Source of the DNA: Bacillota bacterium
Lineage (GTDB): Bacteria > Bacillota > Clostridia > Christensenellales > SZUA-584
Assembly (NCBI GenBank): GCA_023459495.1
Contig: JAEWTL010000127.1
Coordinates: forward strand, 62,001-126,000
Reading direction: 5' to 3'
DNA length: 64,000 nt
The number at the start of each line of letters is the position of its first letter. Positions within the stretch are counted from its first letter, which is position 1. This document shows, one piece after another, positions 28,743 to 37,117 of this stretch. The notes beneath the pieces are model-generated. The model did no database searches, had not been told where the DNA came from, and worked only from the letters and a program-made list of their open reading frames with translations. The position numbers were made by a program, and so were the translations under genes.

Positions 28743-29809
28743 GATCCGAGACCGCCCGCAACGTCCTTATAAATGATGAATATGGCGAAAAGCATCAGCA
28801 GTGCGAAGCCGATAAAGTGGATGATTCCCTCCACGTTGCGCGGCACCGGCCTGCGGAATATCTTCTCAATGGCGATGAACACGAGCCGTCCGCCGTCCAG
28901 CGCGGGCAGCGGCAGCAGGTTGAATATGGCGAGCGAAGCGCTGATCATGACGCCGAAGCGCAGCACGTTCTCCAGACTGGTGCGCAGCGCAGCCCCCAGC
29001 ATTTCCGCAACGCCCACGATGCTGACCATGCCGGAAACATCGCCCGTGCGCACAATGCCGAACAGGCTTTGCAGCGTGTATTTGATGTACACGAACATCC
29101 ATTTGAACGACAGCCCGAACGCCTCGAAGAAGCCATAAGTGGCACGCTGGCCGCCCACGGATATGCCGGTTTTGTACCCGGTGATCGACTCGGTTTGCTG
29201 CGTATATTCGTTGTAGTACGGGTAGTTTTCGTAATATTGGTACGGCACGTCGAGCGTGATAACTTCGTCACCGCGCTGCACCGTGATGTCCATTACCTTG
29301 TTGTCCGACGCCGCGATGGCCTCATCGAGTTCCATGGAAAAGTCCATCTTGACGCCGTTCATCTCGAGAATGACGTCGCCGACCTGCAGGCCTGCCGCTT
29401 CTGCCGGGCTGTCCGCCCAGACCTCAGAGACGATCGGCACCGCGTCGCCGAAGGCTGTGAGCACGATGATCACCAGCAGCAGCGCAAACAGTATGTTGTA
29501 AATAGGGCCAGCCGCAATGGTCAGCGCACGCCGTCCTGCAGGCTGGTTGTTGAAGGCGAGCTTCTCGTCGCTCTCCTCGTCCTCACCGTAAAACTTGGTG
29601 AACCCGCCAAGCGGCAGCCACCGTATGGAATATATAATGCCGTTTTTGACCCAGCTTTTAACCTTGGGGCCAAAACCCACGGCAAATTCAACGATCTTGA
29701 TTTTGCAGGCGCGTCCGATGCTGTAGTGGCCGTACTCATGCACCAGCACGATGATGCAGATGACGAGTATCGCGCCAATAATGCTCAGCGCTGTGACGAC
29801 AATATTCAA
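28739..29809 (-). CDS. rseP: Site-2 metalloprotease RseP/RasP
   Basis: This 356-residue membrane protease cuts transmembrane segments of anti-sigma factors and signal-peptide remnants. The zinc motif HEYGH lies in helix 1 (about residues 24-28), a PDZ domain spans about residues 115-200, and NLLPLPALDGGR (about 301-312) supplies the third zinc ligand. The start is TTG at 29809 behind a perfect AGGAGG seven bases upstream. Its place between dxr and ispG is standard. Confidence 0.95.
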   Translation of the reverse strand: MNIVVTALSIIGAILVICIIVLVHEYGHYSIGRACKIKIVEFAVGFGPKVKSWVKNGIIYSIRWLPLGGFTKFYGEDEESDEKLAFNNQPAGRRALTIAAGPIYNILFALLLVIIVLTAFGDAVPIVSEVWADSPAEAAGLQVGDVILEMNGVKMDFSMELDEAIAASDNKVMDITVQRGDEVITLDVPYQYYENYPYYNEYTQQTESITGYKTGISVGGQRATYGFFEAFGLSFKWMFVYIKYTLQSLFGIVRTGDVSGMVSIVGVAEMLGAALRTSLENVLRFGVMISASLAIFNLLPLPALDGGRLVFIAIEKIFRRPVPRNVEGIIHFIGFALLMLFAIFIIYKDVAGGLGS

Positions 29810-29867
29810 AGCTTCGCCTCCTTTTTATCCATTATATCACAGGGGCGGCGTCAAAATACGTACAATT

Positions 29868-31010
29868 TTAAAAATGGTTGTAAACATATTCTTTCACCTG
29901 GCGGTCGGTGGTAAAGATCTCAATCAGCGAGCCACCCGGCAGAGAAGAGAATTTGTCCATTGCGCGCGCCACACTCTTCTCGATATCGCCGAAAGCGATG
30001 CGCTTTTCGAGGAAGAGTTCCACCGCGGCTTCGTTGGCCGCATTCATGATGAGCGGCATTGGGCCGCCCGCCGTAATGGCGTCAATAGCGTGTTTTAGAC
30101 AAGGGAATTTTTCAAGGTTCGGCGCTTCAAACGTCAGTGTGCCGATTTTGGGGAAGTCGAGGTGCCCCACCACGCTTTCCAGTCTCTCAGGATGCCCGAA
30201 CGCGTACTGAATCGGGCCGCGCATGTCTGTCGGCCCCATCTGCGCGATGACCGAACCGTCATCGTACTCGATCATGGAATGGATGATGCTCTGCCGGTGT
30301 ACGACGACTTCAATCTTTTTCGGGTCCACGTCGAACAGCCAGCGGGACTCGATGATCTCCAGCCCCTTGTTCATATACGTTGCGCAGTCCACAGTGATTT
30401 TCTTACCCATGCGCCAGTTGGGATGCCGCAATGCCTGCTCCACCGTCGCCTGCTCGATCTGCTCCTTGCTCCAGTCGATGAACGGCCCACCCGAGGCAGT
30501 CAGCAGGATGCGCCGCAGCCCGCGTGTATCCGTGCCGTTCAGGCACTGGTAGATGGCGCACAGCTCGCTGTCCACCGGGAACAGCTCGGACTTGCTGTTT
30601 TTGAGTTTCTCACGCACCAGATGTCCGCCGCACACAAGTGATTCCTTGTTGGCAAGCGCCACATTGATATCGCGGTCCAGGCACTCCATCAACGGCGGCA
30701 GCCCCGCGATACCCACCACCGCAATCAGCACGATGTCGGGATCACCAAAGCTGCACGATTCCAGCAGGCCCTTGATGCCATAGCCCACCTGCGTTCCCTT
30801 GGGCAGGCTGCTCTCGAACTCAGCATCCCCTGCGCTGCCCGTGAGCCCGATATATTTCACACCGAACTTTTTGGCTAATTCCGTTACCTCAGCGCTGCTG
30901 CTGTGCGCGGTCATCGCCGTGACGCAAAAGCGGTCCGGCTCTCTCTCTATGATGTCCAGCGCCTGCCGCCCGATTGAGCCGGTCGCGCCGAGTATCGCGA
31001 TTTTCTTCAT
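29868..31010 (-). CDS. dxr: 1-deoxy-D-xylulose-5-phosphate reductoisomerase
   Basis: This 380-residue NADPH-dependent enzyme forms MEP, the committed step of the non-mevalonate pathway. The start KKIAILGATGSIGRQALDII is the NADPH-binding fold; ALANKESLVCGG (about 119-130), LTASGGPF (about 180-187) and the metal-binding EIIESRWLFD region are typical. ATG at 31010 has GAAGGAG four bases upstream. It lies between cdsA and rseP in the usual order. Confidence 0.97.
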   Translation of the reverse strand: MKKIAILGATGSIGRQALDIIEREPDRFCVTAMTAHSSSAEVTELAKKFGVKYIGLTGSAGDAEFESSLPKGTQVGYGIKGLLESCSFGDPDIVLIAVVGIAGLPPLMECLDRDINVALANKESLVCGGHLVREKLKNSKSELFPVDSELCAIYQCLNGTDTRGLRRILLTASGGPFIDWSKEQIEQATVEQALRHPNWRMGKKITVDCATYMNKGLEIIESRWLFDVDPKKIEVVVHRQSIIHSMIEYDDGSVIAQMGPTDMRGPIQYAFGHPERLESVVGHLDFPKIGTLTFEAPNLEKFPCLKHAIDAITAGGPMPLIMNAANEAAVELFLEKRIAFGDIEKSVARAMDKFSSLPGGSLIEIFTTDRQVKEYVYNHF

Positions 31011-31019
31011 CTGTCTCCT

Positions 31020-31865
31020 TCAGTGCAACTGCAAAAACACGTAGTAAAAGGCGCAAACGATAGGGCTGATGAATATCGCGCTATCCAACCGGTCCATCGC
31101 GCCGCCATGCGCGCCCATGATATTGCCGTAATCCTTCACGCCGAACTGCCGCTTGATGATCGAAGCGGTCAGATCTCCTACCTGAGATAGGATGCCCAGC
31201 GCCAGGCCGAGAATTGCATACAGATAAACCGGAACCCGCGGCATGCCGGGGCCCAGTATATATTGCTGAAATATGATGCCCGCAAGCAGTACGCCCAGCG
31301 AGCCGAACACCCCGCCGATGACCGCCCCTTCCACCGTCTTTTTGGGGCTGATCTCCGGTGCGAGCTTATGTTTGCCAAAGAGCATGCCGCCGAAATACGC
31401 GAAGGTATCCGTCAGCGCCGCCCCGACGAAAACGAGGAGAAACAAATAGCTGGCGTAGGTTTGATCGCCAATACAGATGATAGCCTGCAAAAACGCAAAG
31501 AACAGGCCCGGATAAATCAAGGCGTATACCGTACGGATGCCATCCTCCGCTGTGCGCTTCGTGATCACAAGAATGAAAAAGATCACCATCACCGCCAGCA
31601 CGAGCATGGCGCAGAGCGCCCAGAACCCGCCGCCGAAACGCCACCAGTTGCCAACGTATTCGTAGGCTGGCCACGTGAGCGCGGAAAAGGCATATGCAAC
31701 CACCTTGACCGGCTTTGATCCGTCCGCAGACAGCACATGCAACATCTCGTACATGCACAAAAGACCCACCAGCGCAACCGCGATCCGGGCAAACAGGCCG
31801 CCGAAAAACACCACACAGAACAGCAGCCCCAACGCGGGTATCGCTATCACCACTCTTTTCAGCAA
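31020..31865 (-). CDS. cdsA: Phosphatidate cytidylyltransferase
   Basis: This 281-residue, multi-helix membrane enzyme makes CDP-diacylglycerol from phosphatidic acid and CTP. The CDS signature near the C-terminus reads SQVGDLTASIIKRQFGVKD (about 230-248), followed by GAHGGAMDRLDS. The start is TTG at 31865 behind AAAGGA. Product feeds phosphatidylglycerol synthesis; plsX elsewhere in the window acts earlier in the same route. Confidence 0.95.
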   Translation of the reverse strand: MLKRVVIAIPALGLLFCVVFFGGLFARIAVALVGLLCMYEMLHVLSADGSKPVKVVAYAFSALTWPAYEYVGNWWRFGGGFWALCAMLVLAVMVIFFILVITKRTAEDGIRTVYALIYPGLFFAFLQAIICIGDQTYASYLFLLVFVGAALTDTFAYFGGMLFGKHKLAPEISPKKTVEGAVIGGVFGSLGVLLAGIIFQQYILGPGMPRVPVYLYAILGLALGILSQVGDLTASIIKRQFGVKDYGNIMGAHGGAMDRLDSAIFISPIVCAFYYVFLQLH

Positions 31866-31880
31866 CTTACGTCCTTTCCG

Positions 31881-32642
31881 CTAAATGCCGCCAAAACGCC
31901 GCTCCCGCGCGGCGAATGCCGCAAGCGCCTTTGCATATTCCTTCTCATCAAAATCAGGCCAGAGTGTATTCGTAAAATAGAGCTCCGCATACGCCAGCTG
32001 GTAGAGCATCAGGTTGCTGATGCGCGTCTCCCCGCTGGTGCGGATCATCAAATCCGGATCCGGCTGCCCCGCCGTATCCAGTAATGAAGCGAAGCAGGCT
32101 TCGTCCACGTCCTCCGGACGAATGCCCGCCTTAATGGCCTTTTTCACCGCGTCCAGAATCTCCTGTCGTCCGCCGTAATTCAGGGCCATATTAACCGTCA
32201 ATCCGGTATTGTTTTTTGTCTTTTCCTTGGCTCTCTCGATTTCACCGCGCACCTCGGCGGGCAGCTTCGAGAGATCGCCCAGGGTGAGGATACGCACATT
32301 TTTTTCATGAAGCTCGGCAAGCTCTCTGCGCATATATTCGAGCAGCAAGCCCATCAGGGTGCCCACTTCGTCCGCAGGACGCTTCCAGTTTTCGGTGGAA
32401 AACGCGTACAGGGTAAGGAATCTGACGCCGATGTCGCTGCTCATCCGGATGATCGTACGTACGCGTTCGACGCCCGCACGGTGCCCCGCGCTGCGCGGCA
32501 ACAGGCGGCGTTGCGCCCAGCGGCCGTTGCCGTCCATGATCACCGCGACGTGCTGCGGCAGCCGCTGCCGGTCAATACCCGCATACACTTCAGCGATTTT
32601 CTTATTGCGCCCGCCTTCCGGCAGGCCGAAAGGTTTGCCCAA
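31881..32642 (-). CDS. uppS: Undecaprenyl diphosphate synthase
   Basis: This 253-residue cis-prenyltransferase builds the C55 carrier lipid for peptidoglycan and other cell-wall polymers. Motifs VAVIMDGNGRWAQRR (about 32-46), FSTENWKRP and MIRTSGETRISNLM (about 203-216) are diagnostic. The start is TTG at 32642, with AAGGAG six bases upstream; the upstream open frame runs through the small ORF before it and is not real. Confidence 0.96.
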   Translation of the reverse strand: MGKPFGLPEGGRNKKIAEVYAGIDRQRLPQHVAVIMDGNGRWAQRRLLPRSAGHRAGVERVRTIIRMSSDIGVRFLTLYAFSTENWKRPADEVGTLMGLLLEYMRRELAELHEKNVRILTLGDLSKLPAEVRGEIERAKEKTKNNTGLTVNMALNYGGRQEILDAVKKAIKAGIRPEDVDEACFASLLDTAGQPDPDLMIRTSGETRISNLMLYQLAYAELYFTNTLWPDFDEKEYAKALAAFAARERRFGGI

Positions 32643-32652
32643 ATCCCTCTCC

Positions 32653-32850
32653 TTACACCCGTGTTTTGAAGCGTGCAACCGTGATCTCAACGCTATTGTT
32701 GCCCAGTTCGCGCACGCGTATAACCCTCTCGCTGTCGGCATCCGGCACGCCGCGCGGAGATGCATAGTCCACGCGTGCCACGGCAGCGCCCCGCTCTTTG
32801 AGCAGGCGCTGCGCGTCATCCACGGGCAGACCGATCAGACCGGAGGTCAT
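32653..32850 (-). CDS. Small PASTA-like protein, unknown
   Basis: This 65-residue protein overlaps the frr stop by ATGA and ends 10 bases before the uppS start, so it is clearly part of the operon. The pattern GLPVDDAQRLLKERG ... VIRVRELGNNSVEITVARF resembles a single PASTA-type beta-alpha-beta unit (residues about 7-62), but no membrane segment or other domain is present. A free PASTA-like unit in the cytoplasm is unusual. The function is unknown. Confidence 0.65.
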   Translation of the reverse strand: MTSGLIGLPVDDAQRLLKERGAAVARVDYASPRGVPDADSERVIRVRELGNNSVEITVARFKTRV

Positions 32851-33410
32851 ACCTCCATGATTTCCTTCTCTTTATCCTTAACGATGGCGTCAATCTTCTT
32901 GATGAAATCGTCGGTTGCCGTCTGAATTTCCTTCTCGAGGTCGTTATAATCATCCTCAGTGATGACGCTGCTCTTTTTGTCCTTCTTAAATGCCTCGTTG
33001 GCATCGCGGCGAATGGAGCGGACGGCCACCTTGCTTTCTTCGCCCTTCTTATGGATCGTCTTGGCAAGCTCTTGACGACGTTCCTGCGTCAGCTCGGGCA
33101 TCACGAGGCGGATTACCTTGCCATCGTTGCTCGGGTTGATACCAAGGTCGCTCTTTTGGATTGCCTTTTCGACGGACCCCAGCGCCTTCTGGTCCCATAC
33201 CGAGATCATCAGCACGCGCGGCTCCGGCGCGGAGATATTGCCAATCTGCGAGATAGGCGTAGGCGTACCGTAATAATCGACGAGTATGCCGTCGAGCAGC
33301 TGCGGGTTCGCCCTGCCGGCGCGCACGTGGGTGAGCTCCTTTTTCAGCGCGGCAATCGTCTTGTCCATTTTTTCTTTTGCGCTGTTCAGCGCTTCGTGTT
33401 GTACCTGCAT
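32847..33410 (-). CDS. frr: Ribosome recycling factor
   Basis: This 187-residue tRNA-mimic splits post-termination ribosomes with EF-G. Conserved VRAGRANPQLLDGILVDYYG (about 29-48) and the C-terminal helix region SVITEDDYNDLEKEIQ are present. ATG at 33410 is behind GGGAGG. It lies 27 bases after pyrH. Confidence 0.98.
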   Translation of the reverse strand: MQVQHEALNSAKEKMDKTIAALKKELTHVRAGRANPQLLDGILVDYYGTPTPISQIGNISAPEPRVLMISVWDQKALGSVEKAIQKSDLGINPSNDGKVIRLVMPELTQERRQELAKTIHKKGEESKVAVRSIRRDANEAFKKDKKSSVITEDDYNDLEKEIQTATDDFIKKIDAIVKDKEKEIMEV

Positions 33411-33437
33411 GATATACCTCCCGTCGTTTTTTATGGC

Positions 33438-34178
33438 TTAATTGGTCCCGCCAGCACGCGTGCCGTTGGGAGCTGCGGATTGAATGAGAGTGCCGATCTT
33501 TTCTCCACACACCACCCGTTTAATGCCGTCCGGTGCGTCGAGCCCGAAGCAAGCGATGGGAATCTTGTTGTCCATACACAGCGAAACGGCTGTGGTATCC
33601 ATCACGCCGAGGCCCTGATTGATCACGTCGATATAGCTGATGAAATCGTATCTCTTGGCGTTCGGGTTCAGCTTGGGGTCGCTGTCGTACACGCCGTCCA
33701 CGTTCTTGGCCAGCAGAATCAGGTCTGCTTCGATCTCCGCCGCGCGCAGCGCCGCCGCTGTGTCGGTGGAGAAGTACGGGTTGCCGGTGCCGCAGGCGAA
33801 GATTACCACACGGCCCTTCTCCAGATGCCGCATCGCCCGCAGGCGGATGTACGGCTCCGCGATGGAACGCATTTCGATCGCGGTCATCACGCGGGTCTGC
33901 ATGCCCTTGTTCTCCAGCGCGTCCCGCATGGCCAGCGCGTTAATCACAGTCGCCAGCATGCCCATGTGGTCTGCCGTGGTGCGGTCCATACCCACGCCGC
34001 TGCGCCCGCGCCATATGTTGCCGCCGCCCACGATGATGCCGGTCTGCACACCCATGCGGGCCACTTCGATAACCTGATCGGCCACCTTGCCCAGCACGTC
34101 GAAGTCGAATACCCCGCCGCTGCCTGCAAGCGCCTCACCGCTGATCTTGAGAATAATCCGTTTATACTTTGGCTCCAT
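33438..34178 (-). CDS. pyrH: UMP kinase
   Basis: This 246-residue hexameric enzyme phosphorylates UMP to UDP. RIILKISGEALAG at the N-terminus, GGGNIWRG (about 51-58) and the segment AKNVDGVYDSDP are diagnostic. Start MEPKYKR at 34178 is preferred; a longer in-frame version (13 residues) has no better SD. A terminator-like hairpin sits between tsf and pyrH, so pyrH may be partly uncoupled from rpsB-tsf. Confidence 0.97.
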   Translation of the reverse strand: MEPKYKRIILKISGEALAGSGGVFDFDVLGKVADQVIEVARMGVQTGIIVGGGNIWRGRSGVGMDRTTADHMGMLATVINALAMRDALENKGMQTRVMTAIEMRSIAEPYIRLRAMRHLEKGRVVIFACGTGNPYFSTDTAAALRAAEIEADLILLAKNVDGVYDSDPKLNPNAKRYDFISYIDVINQGLGVMDTTAVSLCMDNKIPIACFGLDAPDGIKRVVCGEKIGTLIQSAAPNGTRAGGTN

Positions 34179-34222
34179 AGGCTCCGTCCTTCCTTCCCGC
34201 AATCCCTGCGCAGGCATCTTTG

Positions 34223-34252
34223 AAAAAGGGAGAGCGCGCTTGTCACTCTCCC
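34223..34252 (-). terminator. Rho-independent terminator after tsf
   Basis: Stem GGGAGAG/CTCTCCC (34228-34252) with an 11-base loop is followed on the minus strand by TTTTT. It probably ends most rpsB-tsf transcripts while allowing some read-through into pyrH. Confidence 0.8.
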
Positions 34253-34263
34253 GTAAGCCCTGC

Positions 34264-35190
34264 TTATTTGCCCATCTGATTTGCGACTTCTTCAGCGAAA
34301 TTGTCTTCCCGCTTCTGGAGCCCCTCGCCCATCTCGTAACGGACGAAACGCTTGATCTCGATCTTTCCGCATAGCTCCGTGCCTTTTTCGGCAGTGAGCT
34401 TCTTGACCGATTTCTCCGGGTCCTTTACGAACGCCTGATCCACGAGGCAGAAGTCCTTGTAGTACTTCTGGATTCGGCCCTCGACCATCTTCTCGATGAT
34501 CTTCTCCGGCTTGCCTTCGTTTACGGCCTGCACGCGCAGAATCTCTTTCTCCTGCTCCAGCACCTCTGCCGGCACCTCACTGGGTTCAAGGTACAGCGGG
34601 TTGGCCGCCGCGATCTGCATCGCCACATCGCGCACATAAGCCTTGAACGCCGGGTTTTCCACGATTGCCGCGTTATCACAGGCCACTTCGACCAGCACGC
34701 CGATCCTGCCGCCCATGTGAATGTAGCTCTCCACGAGGCCCGTGCCGGAAAGCGCAAAGCGCGCAAAGCGCCGCACGTCCAGCTTCTCGCCAATCTCTGC
34801 TACCTTCTCAGTAACGAGCGTGGCAACGGTTTTGCTGCCATCCTTCGCAAACGACTGGGCCAGCAGCGCGTCCACATCCGCGGGATCCTTCTCCCAGATG
34901 TGCTCCGCAACTTCAGCCACGAGGCTCTTAAATACGTCTGTCTTGGCCACGAAGTCGGTCTCGCAGTTCACTTCCACCAGCGTGCCGCCGCCCGCTGTGA
35001 GGTAACTGTCTACGATGCCTTCCGCTGCAATACGCCCCGCTTTTTTGGCCGCCGAGGCAAGGCCCTTTTCTCTCAATATGACGATGGCCTTCTCCATGTC
35101 GCCGTCCGAATCGGTCAGCGCCTTTTTGCAGTCCATCATGCCCGCGCCGGTCTTCTCGCGCAGGATCTTTACATCACTCGCCGATATCAT
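34264..35190 (-). CDS. tsf: Elongation factor Ts
   Basis: This 308-residue nucleotide-exchange factor for EF-Tu starts ISASDVKILREKTGAGMMDCKKAL, the family signature, followed by VEVNCETDFVAKT (about 71-83). The ATG at 35190 lies nine bases from AAGGAG; a GTG two codons earlier is too close to the SD. It lies 23 bases after rpsB. Confidence 0.97.
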   Translation of the reverse strand: MISASDVKILREKTGAGMMDCKKALTDSDGDMEKAIVILREKGLASAAKKAGRIAAEGIVDSYLTAGGGTLVEVNCETDFVAKTDVFKSLVAEVAEHIWEKDPADVDALLAQSFAKDGSKTVATLVTEKVAEIGEKLDVRRFARFALSGTGLVESYIHMGGRIGVLVEVACDNAAIVENPAFKAYVRDVAMQIAAANPLYLEPSEVPAEVLEQEKEILRVQAVNEGKPEKIIEKMVEGRIQKYYKDFCLVDQAFVKDPEKSVKKLTAEKGTELCGKIEIKRFVRYEMGEGLQKREDNFAEEVANQMGK

Positions 35191-35213
35191 TAACACATTC
35201 TCCTTGTTATTTC

Positions 35214-35993
35214 TTACTCTTGCACTTCGTTGACCGTTTCGCCAAGGTCAAACGTCTCCTCTGCAACTTCCTGTGCAGCCACTTCCGGCACGCTGCCGTC
35301 AGTCAGCTGCTCGCCCTGCTTGGCTTCCAGCACCGCGTCGGCCATCTTGGAGGCCAACAGTTTGACGGCACGGATGGCGTCGTCGTTGCCCGGGATGACG
35401 CAATCCACTTCGTCGGGATCGCAGTTGGTGTCCACGATGCCCACGATCGGAATGCCGAGGCTGCGCGCTTCAAGGATTGCGATGTGCTCCTTGCGCGGGT
35501 CTACTACGAACATCACGCCCGGCAGGTCGCGCATGTCGCGAATACCGCCCAGGTTTTTGTTCAGCTTTTCATACTCATGCTTTAACTTGATGACTTCCTT
35601 CTTGGGAAGCAGTGCAAATTCGCCGGTCTCCTCCATCTTCTCGATCTTCTCGAGACGACGGATACGACTGCGGATCGTCTTGAAGTTGGTGAGCATGCCG
35701 CCCAGCCAACGCTGGCTGACGAAATACATGCCGCAGCGCCGGGCTTCCTGTTCGATGGATTCCTGCGCCTGCTTCTTCGTGCCGACGAACAGCACGGTTT
35801 TGCCTTCCATCACCGCATCGCGCACAAAGAAATAAGCCTCTTCCACCTTTTTCACCGTCTTCTGCAGATCGATGATGTAGATGCCGTTGCGCTCCGTGAA
35901 GATGTACTTCTTCATCTTGGGGTTCCAGCGTCTGGTCTGGTGCCCGAAATGGACGCCCGCTTCCAAAAGCTGCTTCATTGAAATGACTGCCAT
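35214..35993 (-). CDS. rpsB: 30S ribosomal protein S2
   Basis: The 259-residue product has the S2 features MKQLLEAGVHFGHQTRRWNP at the N-terminus, RWLGGMLTNFKTI (about 96-108) and PDVMFVVD-like PGVMFVVDPRKEHIA. A short acidic C-terminal tail follows. The ATG at 35993 is behind AGGAGG. The mRNA leader is about 95 bases with a GNRA-capped hairpin, which could be the site of S2 autoregulation. Confidence 0.98.
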   Translation of the reverse strand: MAVISMKQLLEAGVHFGHQTRRWNPKMKKYIFTERNGIYIIDLQKTVKKVEEAYFFVRDAVMEGKTVLFVGTKKQAQESIEQEARRCGMYFVSQRWLGGMLTNFKTIRSRIRRLEKIEKMEETGEFALLPKKEVIKLKHEYEKLNKNLGGIRDMRDLPGVMFVVDPRKEHIAILEARSLGIPIVGIVDTNCDPDEVDCVIPGNDDAIRAVKLLASKMADAVLEAKQGEQLTDGSVPEVAAQEVAEETFDLGETVNEVQE

Positions 35994-36041
35994 ATTTTCC
36001 TCCTCGTTTTTATCCTCCCGGCGCGTCGTCTTGATGCGGAA

Positions 36042-36055
36042 CCTGATTTCTCAGG
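36042..36055 (-). promoter_or_regulatory. GNRA-capped hairpin in the rpsB leader
   Basis: In the minus-strand transcript CCTGA-GAAA-TCAGG forms a 5-bp stem with a GAAA tetraloop, about 40 bases after the predicted start and about 50 before the rpsB ATG. S2 leaders in several bacteria are autoregulatory; whether this one is cannot be told from the sequence. Confidence 0.45.
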
Positions 36056-36096
36056 CACGGCCGCACAAATCGGCACCGGTGTGACATACATTCAGG

Positions 36097-36126
36097 ATTA
36101 TAGCACAGCGTTTTTTGAGAAGTCAA
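36097..36126 (-). promoter_or_regulatory. Sigma-A promoter of rpsB-tsf
   Basis: TTGACT (36121-36126) and perfect TATAAT (36097-36102) on the minus strand are 18 bp apart. The predicted leader is about 95 bases. Confidence 0.85.
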
Positions 36127-36337
36127 CAATGTGTTGTGCCTTTTCAGGTCTTTTCTGTGCCGCACTCCGTCATATTTCTACCATATTAATATAGCACAAC
36201 TGGGTAATTGATTCTATACGTTTCTGCGGGGCGAAGACGATCTTGCCGGTTTATTCACCTGTAACAAGGTTCATTCGTATTTCTTTGATACGTTTCGGCA
36301 TACTGTTACTGAATCTCGTTCCCTCTGTACCGTCAGA

Positions 36338-36964
36338 TCAGTTCGTATCGCTTTCGATCACGTCGCGGACGGTGCAGTATCGTTTTCCACTCAGGCGTCC
36401 CAGCGCATCCAATTTGGCGTAATCGACCTCCCGCCCTTCGATGAGCAGGCCATCTTCGAAATGCGCAAGCCGCACCCGGCCCAGTATGAGGTTGCCCGCG
36501 CATGCACCTTCGCCGACGCAGACAATCTGCTCCAGCGTGCATTCAAACGCAATCTTCGCTTCCTGTATCCGATATGGCTTCACCGTCTTAGAGGGCACCA
36601 AATGGACACCGCAAACTGCCAGCGCGTCGGTTCCGTACGGGATCGGTCTTGCGGTCGCTTCCATCTCGTGCAGCATCTCCACCGATACGATATGAATCAC
36701 GAACTCGCCCACCTGCCTGATGTTGATGCTGGTGTCCTTCTCCGTGCCATCGGTACGATTCATCACCGAGAACGCGACGACCGGCGGCGCATACGATACG
36801 CCCGTAAAAAAGCTGAATGGCGCGAGATTTACCTGCCCCTCCGGATTGATCGAGGACACCCATGCAATCGGCCGGGGTATCATGCTGCCGGTCAACAGGT
36901 CGTGCGCATGCCTCGGCTCAAGCTGCGATAAATCCAGTTCCAAGCGTTTTACTCCTGCTTCCAT
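36338..36964 (-). CDS. Flavin reductase-like (flavoredoxin-type) protein
   Basis: This 208-residue FMN-binding split-barrel protein resembles flavoredoxins: LLTGSMIPRPIAWVSSINPEGQVNLAPFSFF is the conserved FMN-binding N-terminal part (about 23-53), with RDV-type C-terminus. It would reduce or carry FMN; its partner is unknown. The ATG at 36964 lacks a good SD. Seven codons in, a TTG at 36943 has GCAGGAG eight bases upstream and may be the true start. The roughly 200 bases between it and the rpsB promoter contain no gene or clear structure. Confidence 0.85.
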   Translation of the reverse strand: MEAGVKRLELDLSQLEPRHAHDLLTGSMIPRPIAWVSSINPEGQVNLAPFSFFTGVSYAPPVVAFSVMNRTDGTEKDTSINIRQVGEFVIHIVSVEMLHEMEATARPIPYGTDALAVCGVHLVPSKTVKPYRIQEAKIAFECTLEQIVCVGEGACAGNLILGRVRLAHFEDGLLIEGREVDYAKLDALGRLSGKRYCTVRDVIESDTN

Positions 36965-37117
36965 AGTAAATGGCTATATGTTTTATACATTATTATATAA
37001 CACATTTATTACTGAAGCTATACTTCCCAACACAATACCCCCATTTTTTGTCTGAGGCCGTCTTCAAGCAACGGTTAACCAACCTTTACGGCGTCATTCA
37101 TCATTTTCTTCAGCACG

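Noticed and set aside
33051..34223. 390-codon plus-strand open frame
   Set aside because: Antisense to frr and pyrH, both of which are certain genes.
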